Assembly: GCA_003225005.1 (NCBI GenBank)
Contig: QIAN01000054.1
Coordinates: forward strand, 1 to 63,209
Source of the DNA: Acidobacteriota bacterium
Lineage (GTDB): Bacteria > Acidobacteriota > Terriglobia > Terriglobales > Acidobacteriaceae
Length of the DNA stretch: 63,209 nucleotides
Reading direction: 5' to 3'
A program made the position numbers and the translations under genes. Below are positions 1 through 6,434 of this stretch, piece after piece. Within the stretch, counting starts at the first letter, position 1. Each line of letters starts with the position of its first letter. Below the pieces are notes generated by a model. The model made no database searches. It was not told the origin of the DNA and saw only the letters and a program-made list of their open reading frames with translations.

Positions 1-239
1 TGACTCTTGCGTCGAGAACAAGATCATCGGACAAAGAACCGATGGAGATCAAAATTTCAAATATGTTTGGGTAGGATTAGCGAAGAAGGCGAATACATGA
101 TCCACCGGGAAGGGCACCCACTGTTCGAACTGAACTTGATATTCCATGTTGCAGACTGTCGCAGCATGTTGCCACAACTGGCAGACCGTTCTGCGATCCT
201 TCCTGAACGCGTGCAACGTTTAGACTACCCTACGAAACC
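1..239. other. No convincing gene at window start
   Basis: An open frame runs from about 7 to 285 on the plus strand, but its translation is low in hydrophobic-core pattern, resembles no family I know and overlaps the start of the dehydratase gene. I see no promoter with both hexamers. The stretch probably holds the upstream region of the gene at 240 and the tail of something outside the window. Confidence 0.4.
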
Positions 240-1211
240 ATGCCTGTCCCGCTTTCCGCTATCCGCCGAGCGCAGGAATTCCTGAAACAGCATTTACCGC
301 AGACGAGGCTTGTGGTTGCACCCTCCGTTTCACCCCGGTCGGGAGGCAATGTCTACCTAAAGCTTGAGACCGATCTGCCCACCGGATCCTTCAAGCCGCG
401 TGGCGCGCTGTACGCGTTGTCGGTGAATCTGGCGCGGCGAAAGGTGAGGGAAGTCGTGGCTTCGAGTACGGGCAATCACGGCGCGGCCGTGGCCTATGCC
501 GCGAAACTGCTGGGCGTGCGGGCGACGATTTTTCTGCCAGAGAATCCGAATCCCGTGAAGCGGGGAAAAATCGCTGCATTGGGCGCGAAAATTGTGGAGC
601 ACGGCGCGGATCTGATGGAAGGATTTGGGCTTGCGTCGGCATACGCGAAAGCTCAGCGGGATGTCTTCTTCCTGAACGATGCTACCGATCCTGATCTGCC
701 GGCGGGCCCGGCGACGATCGGCTGCGAGATTGTCGATCAGCTTCCGGAGGTCGACGCAATCTACGTTCCCATGGGCGATACGGCTCTGATTCGCGGAGTC
801 GCGTCTGCGGTGAGGCATCTCGCAAACAAGAAGGTCAGGATCATCGGAGTGCAAGCCGAGCGAGCTCCAGCCTATTACTTATCGTGGAAGCGGGGTGAGG
901 CGGTGAGCACCGAAACTTGCGACACCATTGCCGATGGCCTGGCCACGCGCACGCCCGACGCTGAGAATGTTCGCGAGATTCGCGAGTTGGTCGACGACGT
1001 ACGCCTGGTCAGCGAGCAAGAGATGCTGGGAGCGATCCGGCATCTTCTGTTTGAGGAACATGTCGCGGCGGAACCTTCGGGCGCGGCTGCCACGGCGGTT
1101 TTGCTACAAGCGAATACGGACATGCGAGGCAACACGGTGGCGATTGTAACTGGCGCGAATGTTACGCCGGAGGTGCTACGGCGGGCCGTGAATTTGCTGC
1201 GGGGTGGCTGA
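240..1211 (+). CDS. PLP-dependent threonine/serine dehydratase-like enzyme
   Basis: Fold-type II PLP enzyme, most likely a threonine ammonia-lyase or serine dehydratase (threonine to 2-oxobutanoate plus ammonia) in the cytoplasm. The PLP lysine is K52 in the motif SFKPRGA. The glycine-rich cofactor loop STGNHG is near residue 77, and a second Gly/Ser motif (EPSGAAAT) is near residue 280. At 323 residues it matches the short catabolic form and has no C-terminal ACT domain, so feedback inhibition by isoleucine is not expected. Serine racemase or a hydroxyaspartate dehydratase belong to the same family and cannot be excluded by eye. The gene stands alone. The ATG at 240 is the only start that keeps the family N-terminus; no strong Shine-Dalgarno is visible. 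Confidence 0.85.
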   Translation: MPVPLSAIRRAQEFLKQHLPQTRLVVAPSVSPRSGGNVYLKLETDLPTGSFKPRGALYALSVNLARRKVREVVASSTGNHGAAVAYAAKLLGVRATIFLPENPNPVKRGKIAALGAKIVEHGADLMEGFGLASAYAKAQRDVFFLNDATDPDLPAGPATIGCEIVDQLPEVDAIYVPMGDTALIRGVASAVRHLANKKVRIIGVQAERAPAYYLSWKRGEAVSTETCDTIADGLATRTPDAENVREIRELVDDVRLVSEQEMLGAIRHLLFEEHVAAEPSGAAATAVLLQANTDMRGNTVAIVTGANVTPEVLRRAVNLLRGG

Positions 1212-1343
1212 TTTACGGTTAACTTTATAGTTACGAAACTGCGAGCCGGGAAATGGGTTTGAATCTATGAACAGGAATCCCACTCCTCATAGGGAGGCGT
1301 GTGCTGCCCCCGGTTGAGCGACCACCACGGAGATAGTGCTGCG

Positions 1344-1601
1344 ATGGCGTATATTGAAACCGATCTTAAGTTGCGTGAGCTTTGCGAACGGGCTTCGAAA
1401 GAACACGACCACGAGAAATTGCTAGATTTAATCAAGCAGATCAATGACCTGCTCGATCAGAAGCACCGTGAATCCGGTACCCAAGACGATGATAAGCGGC
1501 AGGCCGCGCTCGCACTCGAAACATTCTTCGGCAGTCACCGAGACCGGTGGCTGAGGGAATGGCTGGAGTATCAGCCGCTGTTCATTGCCTTAGCGTCTTG
1601 A
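1344..1601 (+). CDS. Small hypothetical protein
   Basis: An 85-residue, highly charged, mostly helical protein (MAYIETDLKLRELCER...) with no signal peptide or membrane segment. I do not recognise the family. The ATG at 1344 is preferred over an upstream start at 1299 because a GGAG lies about ten bases before it and the upstream extension is not protein-like. The middle (DLIKQINDLLDQKH) could form an amphipathic helix, and the C-terminal part is rich in aromatic residues (RWLREWLEYQPLF). It lies 130 bp after the dehydratase gene on the same strand and converges on the OmpA gene. No function can be inferred. Confidence 0.6.
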   Translation: MAYIETDLKLRELCERASKEHDHEKLLDLIKQINDLLDQKHRESGTQDDDKRQAALALETFFGSHRDRWLREWLEYQPLFIALAS

Positions 1602-1644
1602 GCCCGGTTCACTGCAGGTTCAGTGTCTTTCCTTTCCCATTTTC

Positions 1645-3357
1645 TTACTGCGGATTTGAGGGTTGGGCAGATGGAGGCGCGACTGGTTGAGAGTCAGCGC
1701 TGGGCTGTTGTCCAACCGGATTGCCGATCACGTCACCGGAGACGATCATCTCCACGCGGCGATTAAGCTTGCGGCCGGCTGCGGTTCTGTTGTCGGCCAC
1801 CGGCTCGGACTTGCCCAGGCCGCGAGCTACCGTGTTGTTGATTGAAACTCTCGAGTCCACAAGGTAATCGCGGACCGACGCAGCGCGCTTTTCGGATAGG
1901 CGCTGATTGTATTCGTCGCCGCCGATGCTGTCGGTGTGACCCTCGATTTCTAGCTTCAGGTCCGGATACGCCAGCACGATCCCTGAGATTCTCGCCAGGC
2001 GCTCTCGGGCTGCGGGTTTGAGACTGTACTGGCCGGTGTCGAACAGCACGTCGGGCATGTTGACGATGAGTCCTCGTGGCGAATCGCGGGTCTGCAATAC
2101 CTGGTTGAGTTGTGCCAGCAGCCGGGCGCGCATTTCTTCTTTTTGGCGAACCGCCTCTTGTCTTTGGCGCTCGGACTCTTCCGCCGCAGTCTGAGCTTTC
2201 TGTTGCTCTGCCAGAGCCGCAGCTTGCTGTTGCTCAGCTTCCGCTCTACCTTTTTCGGCGGCTTCGCGGTCAGCTTCGGCCTGAGCGCGGCGGCGGGTGT
2301 CTTCTTCAGACTGGGCCGAAGCAGCGTTGGCCTCGCTTTCGGCCAGGGCGCGGCGGCGAGCATCTTCCTCAGACTGCGACTGGGCAGCTCTGGCGTCGGC
2401 CTCGGCCCTTTCGCGCTCTTCCTGCATGCGCCGCTGATCAGCCGCAATACGTTCTTTCTCTTTTTGGCGAAGGGTCAAGACGCGCGCGTCTTCAGCGGTC
2501 TGAGCGGCGCCACGAGCGGCGGTGCCGATTGGCGTTCTGCCTTGTTTACGCACGAGGTAGTCTTCGGCGCGTGCCAGCATTTCTTCCGCTTTGGCGAGGC
2601 TTTCTGGCGCGTACTCTTTAGCGCCTGCTGCTTTGGCAATGGCGACCGCGTTCCGCGCTTCCAGCAGATCGAGCGGGACGTTGGGCCCGGCCTGCGAAGA
2701 GGGAAGCTGACCGGGGGGCACGTCAATGATGTACTGACCGCCCTCGAGCACGTCGAATCTGGCATCGATAGGTTCTTCAAATCCTTTCGTTTCCTGGCGC
2801 AAGATATTTTCCGCGACCACGATGTTGCTCGGGTATACGACCGCGAAATAGGGTTCGGCGGTCACGATCAGTCCGAAGGCTTGCAAGTCGGTGGTGACGT
2901 CGATTTTGCTTTTGCCGTCGCTGTTGGGAACGATCTCACCCAGGTTGGCGGCTCGGCCTTCAGGTGTGATCGCCCACAGCTCATACGTGAGATATTGGGC
3001 GCCTAACTTGCCGGGGGGCTGCAGATGAGTGAGTTCGGCGCTGATGGCGAGGCGTCCAACTTTGCCGTCAACTTTGGCGTGCCCGCCAACCTCAGGCATG
3101 AGGTCGGTTCCGCGCAAGTCCACGATGGTCGAACCGCCGCGATGGCGATAGTTCACCGCCTTGGTGGTGCGCGCGTAAACCGTCACGCGGAATACGGGCC
3201 GCTGATCCATATTCTCGACCGGGGGATTTTGCTGGACGGTCGAGTCCGCGGGGTTTTGCTGCGGGGCTGAGTCTGCTGGTGGCGGGGCGGGGGCATCCTG
3301 GGCGAGTGAAAATCCGGAAATTAGCGCGAAGAGCAACGAAATAAGGGGCTTGTTCAT
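1645..3357 (-). CDS. OmpA-family envelope protein with coiled-coil middle
   Basis: A 570-residue secreted protein. An N-terminal signal peptide (MNKPLISLLFALISGFSLAQ) is followed by a Pro/Gln-rich linker and an unassigned beta-type region (about 50-220). Residues about 225-300 look like a DUF4398-type helical region. Next comes a long Ala/Glu/Arg/Gln-rich coiled coil (about 300-415), then a C-terminal OmpA/MotB peptidoglycan-binding domain. That domain shows VLFDTGQYSLKP, IEGHTDSIG, NQRLSEKRAASVRDYL and GRKLNRRVEM, with the Asp and Arg that contact diaminopimelate. It probably tethers the outer membrane to peptidoglycan; no transmembrane barrel is apparent. A 14-bp palindrome lies 57 bp upstream of the start. 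The divergent neighbour is the dcw cluster. Confidence 0.85.
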   Translation of the reverse strand: MNKPLISLLFALISGFSLAQDAPAPPPADSAPQQNPADSTVQQNPPVENMDQRPVFRVTVYARTTKAVNYRHRGGSTIVDLRGTDLMPEVGGHAKVDGKVGRLAISAELTHLQPPGKLGAQYLTYELWAITPEGRAANLGEIVPNSDGKSKIDVTTDLQAFGLIVTAEPYFAVVYPSNIVVAENILRQETKGFEEPIDARFDVLEGGQYIIDVPPGQLPSSQAGPNVPLDLLEARNAVAIAKAAGAKEYAPESLAKAEEMLARAEDYLVRKQGRTPIGTAARGAAQTAEDARVLTLRQKEKERIAADQRRMQEERERAEADARAAQSQSEEDARRRALAESEANAASAQSEEDTRRRAQAEADREAAEKGRAEAEQQQAAALAEQQKAQTAAEESERQRQEAVRQKEEMRARLLAQLNQVLQTRDSPRGLIVNMPDVLFDTGQYSLKPAARERLARISGIVLAYPDLKLEIEGHTDSIGGDEYNQRLSEKRAASVRDYLVDSRVSINNTVARGLGKSEPVADNRTAAGRKLNRRVEMIVSGDVIGNPVGQQPSADSQPVAPPSAQPSNPQ

Positions 3358-3413
3358 AAGAATTCACCTCGGCAGAAGTCACTCATGTGAAGTATTTCGC
3401 CATTTCGATGACA

Positions 3414-3427
3414 GTTCTCGCGAGAAC
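3414..3427. promoter_or_regulatory. Perfect 14-bp palindrome upstream of the OmpA gene
   Basis: GTTCTCGCGAGAAC is a perfect inverted repeat whose near edge lies 57 bp before the OmpA-family start codon on the minus strand. Its position and symmetry suit a dimeric repressor or activator site. The sequence has the GTTC-N6-GAAC layout but matches no operator I can name with certainty. Nothing else gene-like is visible between 3358 and 3689. Confidence 0.4.
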
Positions 3428-3689
3428 GTTCAAACTTTTTGAAGGCGGAGCCGGAGAGTGAAATTCACAAGTAGGAGCCTGGAAGGGTTCTTCTTGGGGG
3501 GTCCGGACCGGATTTTGCACAGGGATCAGGCCGTTGGGCGCGGAATGCAAGAAAAAAAGTAAGCGAATGCATGGCGAAAGAACCAAAAGGGCAAACACAA
3601 CCTATTGTGGTGATCTTCCCGGTTAGTCGCTAGGTATCGCGCTTTCCCTAAATCACACTTTGGTAACAGCTTAACCTTCAAGTTTCTGC

Positions 3690-3741
3690 TTGACAATAAA
3701 GAACTTAGGGCTAAGATGTGGTCAAAAGTGGTACATAGTGG
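3690..3741 (+). promoter_or_regulatory. mraZ promoter with three-box MraZ-type operator
   Basis: TTGACA (3690-3695), a 16-bp spacer and TAAGAT (3712-3717) form a good sigma-70-type promoter. Immediately downstream, GTGG occurs at 3718, 3728 and 3738, exactly 10 bp apart. MraZ is known to bind short G-rich direct repeats with a 10-bp period at the start of the dcw operon, so this is most likely the autoregulatory MraZ box. It would leave a leader of about 270 nt before mraZ at 4012. No other gene is seen in 3358-4011. Confidence 0.7.
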
Positions 3742-4011
3742 CAATAGCAGCTTTAGGTCGTGGGCAAGTGGAGCCGAAAACGAGGCGCCGGTGGAAATCC
3801 GACCCGGAGACACGAAAAACAGCTCCGACGAACCGAAAGAGACCGAACTTTGTGCCGTTTTTTACCTCCCTCGTTGCTTTCGTAGTAGCTCTTAAGGAAA
3901 CACGCCAAACGCGCGACTTATTCGCCCGCAAAGACCGCGTACGCTTCGCGCCAGGCGCCCGGATCCTTCGGCGACGAAAGACATGTCGCCTCAGGATGAC
4001 AGATAGAGACC

Positions 4012-4452
4012 ATGTTTCGCGGCAATCACCCAACTCGCGTCGACGAAAAAGGACGGTTGAAGGTCCCGGCCGAGTTCAAGCGGGTGATCGACGAGAAGTA
4101 CGGGCAGCAATTTTACATCACGAGCGTGGATGGAAAGGTTGCTCAAGTGTATCCCTTCGAGGAGTGGGAGCGGATCGAGCAAAAGCTCGCAGGGCTCTCC
4201 AATTTCAATCCCACGAAGAAGAAATTTCTGGACAGGACGAATTATTACGGGCAGCAGGTGGAAATGGATGGGCAAGGACGATTGTTGCTGCCGCAGTTGC
4301 TGCGCGAGTCAGGACAGATCAAGGGCGAGGTGGCAGTTCTGGGGAACCTGACGTATCTGGTCGTGCGGAACCTGGAGCTGTTCAAGCGAGAGATCGAGGA
4401 AGAGAAGTTCACGCCTGAGGATGAGAAGACGCTCGACGAACTGGGCATCTAG
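4012..4452 (+). CDS. mraZ: Transcriptional regulator MraZ
   Basis: A 146-residue protein with two tandem SpoVT-AbrB-like swapped-hairpin domains (about 5-50 and 80-125). Each carries the family motif: DEKGRLKVPAEF in the first and DGQGRLLLPQLL in the second. MraZ forms a ring-shaped oligomer that binds DNA and represses the dcw operon, and it opens that cluster in most bacteria. Here it is followed directly by rsmH (the stop overlaps the rsmH start). The three GTGG boxes at 3718-3741 are its probable operator. Length and both motifs are normal. Confidence 0.95.
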   Translation: MFRGNHPTRVDEKGRLKVPAEFKRVIDEKYGQQFYITSVDGKVAQVYPFEEWERIEQKLAGLSNFNPTKKKFLDRTNYYGQQVEMDGQGRLLLPQLLRESGQIKGEVAVLGNLTYLVVRNLELFKREIEEEKFTPEDEKTLDELGI

Positions 4453-5390
4453 TGGGCGAGGGTTCAACAGACACCCCTCAAGGGGTTGGGCATGGCGGGA
4501 TAAAGGTTGGCCATGTTCCGGTTCTTTTAAAAGAAGCGATCGACTTTTTAGCCGTTCGGCGCGGTGGGACGTATATCGACGCCACGGTGGGCTTGGGCGG
4601 ACACAGCTTAGAAATCGCAAAACGCCTCGGCGCACCGGGACATTTGATTGGGCTCGATAAAGATCCTGCGGCGCTGGAAATCGCGCGCAGAACATTAAGT
4701 CCGGCAAGTAATCGACCGGACTGGCCGACGATTACGTTGTTGCATCGATCGTTCGCGGAAATTGCGAATGATCAACGGCCAGGCAATATCGACGGAATTC
4801 TGGCCGACATCGGGGTGAGCAGTTTGCAACTAGAAGATGCGGCGCGCGGATTCAGTTTTCAGGCGGAAGGACCGCTCGACATGCGGATGGACCCGCGGTC
4901 GGAGCTTACCGCCGAACAAGTGGTAAACCACCTTGACGAGCGCGAGCTTGCCGATGTGATTTACGAATTCGGAGAGGAAAGGAGGTCGCGGAGAATCGCC
5001 AGAGCCATTGTCCGGTCGCGGCCGATACGATCTACCGCACATCTTGCGGATGTCATATCAGCCGCGGCCCGGCCAATGAATTCTGAACAAAGGCGAATTC
5101 ATCCCGCGACGCGAACTTTTCAGGCTCTTCGAATCTTCGTAAACCGCGAGTTAGACGACCTGCAGGCGCTGTTGAAAGCGCCGCCGCGGGTGCTAAAGCC
5201 GGGGGGGCGGGTGGTGATCATCAGTTTCCACTCGCTGGAGGATCGCATCGTAAAGGATGCCTTCCGCGACGGAATAAAGGACAAGTACTTCCGGGTGCTG
5301 ACGAAGAAGCCGGTAATGGCAACAAAGGAAGAAAGCGATCGTAATCCGCGGGCGCGCAGCGCGAAGCTGAGGGCGGCAGAAAAAGTTTAA
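4452..5390 (+). CDS. rsmH: 16S rRNA m4C1402 methyltransferase RsmH
   Basis: A 312-residue AdoMet-dependent methyltransferase that N4-methylates C1402 of 16S rRNA. Family landmarks are HVPVLLKEAI near the N-terminus, the SAM motif DATVGLGGHS, GLDKDPAAL, DGILADIGVSSLQL, RGFSFQ-EGPLDMRMD, RTFQALRIFVN and ISFHSLEDRIVK. The start is a GTG that shares bases with the mraZ stop, which implies translational coupling; no ATG lies in frame before the conserved region. The position after mraZ is the canonical dcw order. Confidence 0.95.
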   Translation: MGEGSTDTPQGVGHGGIKVGHVPVLLKEAIDFLAVRRGGTYIDATVGLGGHSLEIAKRLGAPGHLIGLDKDPAALEIARRTLSPASNRPDWPTITLLHRSFAEIANDQRPGNIDGILADIGVSSLQLEDAARGFSFQAEGPLDMRMDPRSELTAEQVVNHLDERELADVIYEFGEERRSRRIARAIVRSRPIRSTAHLADVISAAARPMNSEQRRIHPATRTFQALRIFVNRELDDLQALLKAPPRVLKPGGRVVIISFHSLEDRIVKDAFRDGIKDKYFRVLTKKPVMATKEESDRNPRARSAKLRAAEKV

Positions 5391-5444
5391 GAACCGGCTT
5401 CAGGCTTCAGATAAGAAAGCCTGATTGCGGTTGGTTTAAGCCTG

Positions 5445-5591
5445 ATGGCGGACGCCCGAGGGCTGTTTAAAAGTTTAGGCTCCGGAAAACCTGCCGGGCC
5501 TCCCGGTGTAGCCGTAGAAGGCTTGCCGGGTATTTTCTCAATGCGGACGGAGGTTCGCTGGGACGTAGATGGGTTCTGGGTAGGAATTTAG
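5445..5591 (+). CDS. Doubtful 48-residue open frame
   Basis: A short frame (MADARGLFKSLGSGKP...) ends 15 bp before the next small gene. It has no evident Shine-Dalgarno and no recognisable motif, so it may be chance. The same stretch carries a 14-bp direct repeat with one mismatch (AAGCCTGAT[T/G]GCGG at 5417 and 5438) and the inverted repeat CAGGCTT/AAGCCTG at 5401-5423. An RNA leader role for this region is as likely as coding. Confidence 0.15.
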   Translation: MADARGLFKSLGSGKPAGPPGVAVEGLPGIFSMRTEVRWDVDGFWVGI

Positions 5592-5606
5592 GTGGAGGCG
5601 GCAGAA

Positions 5607-5768
5607 ATGTATACAGGCACAATGATCAACGATCTGATGGCGGCTGTCGAGCGCGCGGAGCACTGCACTCGAGAGCTGGAAGCCGTCGAAACCGTGGAAC
5701 TGCGGATGCTGGCATCGATGTATGCGCAGCCGATGCAGGGTGAAACCGTTTTTATGGGAGCGGCATAA
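5607..5768 (+). CDS. Small protein between rsmH and ftsL
   Basis: A 53-residue frame, MYTGTMINDLMAAVERAEHC..., that ends in TAATG so that its stop overlaps the ftsL start by one base, a typical sign of translational coupling. GGTGGAGG lies about eight bases before its ATG. The middle (MAAVERAEHCTRELEAVETVE) is predicted helical and acidic; there is no membrane segment. I do not recognise the family. The position inside the dcw operon suggests a role in division or in controlling FtsL translation, but this is inference. Confidence 0.6.
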   Translation: MYTGTMINDLMAAVERAEHCTRELEAVETVELRMLASMYAQPMQGETVFMGAA

Positions 5769-6235
5769 TGGCAGCCAGCGCAGCGGCAATTCGAGGCATG
5801 GTTCCGGCGGCACGGCCGAAGACTCTATGGACGGGTACGCCGGAAATCTACTTCACCAAAGCGATCGACAACTCGCGGCTGGTGAAGGTGGAAGATCCGC
5901 GGCGCAACCGGGAGATGAAGCAATTTTGTACGGCGCTGGTGTGCTTGTTCCTGTTGGTTTTTACGTATGCCTGGCAGCATTTCAAGGCTATTGAGTACGG
6001 TTATCAGATCGAATCGGCGAAGCGTGAGATCAGCGGCTTGAGCGAGATGAATCGGGCCCTGCGGCTGGAGCACGCCTCCTTGCGCGATCCGGAGCGCATT
6101 GATGTGATTGCGCGGCGGATCGGACTGGTTCCTCCGGAACCGGGCCAGGTAATTCGCATCGATAGTGCGACCGCGGATCCGAGCGAGCCTGTAGTGGCGA
6201 GCGCTGCGCCGGTGCGGGTGATGGCGGGCCAGTAG
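5768..6235 (+). CDS. ftsL: FtsL-like cell-division protein
   Basis: A 155-residue bitopic protein. A cytoplasmic N-terminus of about 50 residues is followed by one transmembrane segment (about 54-70, FCTALVCLFLLVFTYAW), then a periplasmic coiled coil (IESAKREISGLSEMNRALRLEHASL). The segment DPERIDVIARRIGLVPPEPGQVI is the conserved FtsL/DivIC-type ending. FtsL joins FtsB and FtsQ in the divisome and activates the FtsWI synthase. Sequence identity in this family is always low, so the call leans on topology, motif and position between rsmH and ftsI. A Pro/Ala-rich tail follows the conserved part. Confidence 0.8.
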   Translation: MAASAAAIRGMVPAARPKTLWTGTPEIYFTKAIDNSRLVKVEDPRRNREMKQFCTALVCLFLLVFTYAWQHFKAIEYGYQIESAKREISGLSEMNRALRLEHASLRDPERIDVIARRIGLVPPEPGQVIRIDSATADPSEPVVASAAPVRVMAGQ

Positions 6236-6312
6236 AGCCGGATAGCCGAGGGCGGCTGTCCCCACATAAACATATTTGGCGGTCCGCCTGAACGGTGGGC
6301 CGCCATGTTTGT

Positions 6313-6428
6313 CTGAGCACCAGCCCTCAGCAGTCAGTCCTCGGCATTTAGCCACTACGGCTTTTTGCAAATTGCATGATGCGCCGATGGGCTGAGTCTG
6401 AGCGCCGAATGCTGCTGCTGAGTGCTTA
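6313..6428. repeat. Inverted pair of a CAGCA-CTCAGC repeat family
   Basis: Two copies of a degenerate heptad-like repeat (CAGC[A/C]CTCAGCAGTCAG type) face each other at about 6313-6352 and 6390-6428, able to fold into a long imperfect hairpin just before the ftsI start. Related copies occur at 18013, 18196 and 26901. A second imperfect hairpin (AAACAT...GGCGG / CCGCC...ATGTTT) precedes it at about 6268-6310. Confidence 0.6.
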
Positions 6429-6434
6429 AGAACC

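Noticed and set aside
2110..3006. Long plus-strand open frame (298 codons) opposite the OmpA gene
   Set aside because: It is a shadow of the coiled-coil coding region on the minus strand; its translation is Phe/Leu/Arg-rich and matches no family.
3690..4418. 242-codon frame over the mraZ promoter and gene
   Set aside because: It crosses the promoter and operator, has a basic low-complexity translation and overlaps mraZ in another frame.
5470..5520. Cobalamin riboswitch-like word GGAAAACCTGCC
   Set aside because: Only part of a B12-box-like string; the other conserved parts and the order of stems are missing, and dcw genes are not B12 targets.
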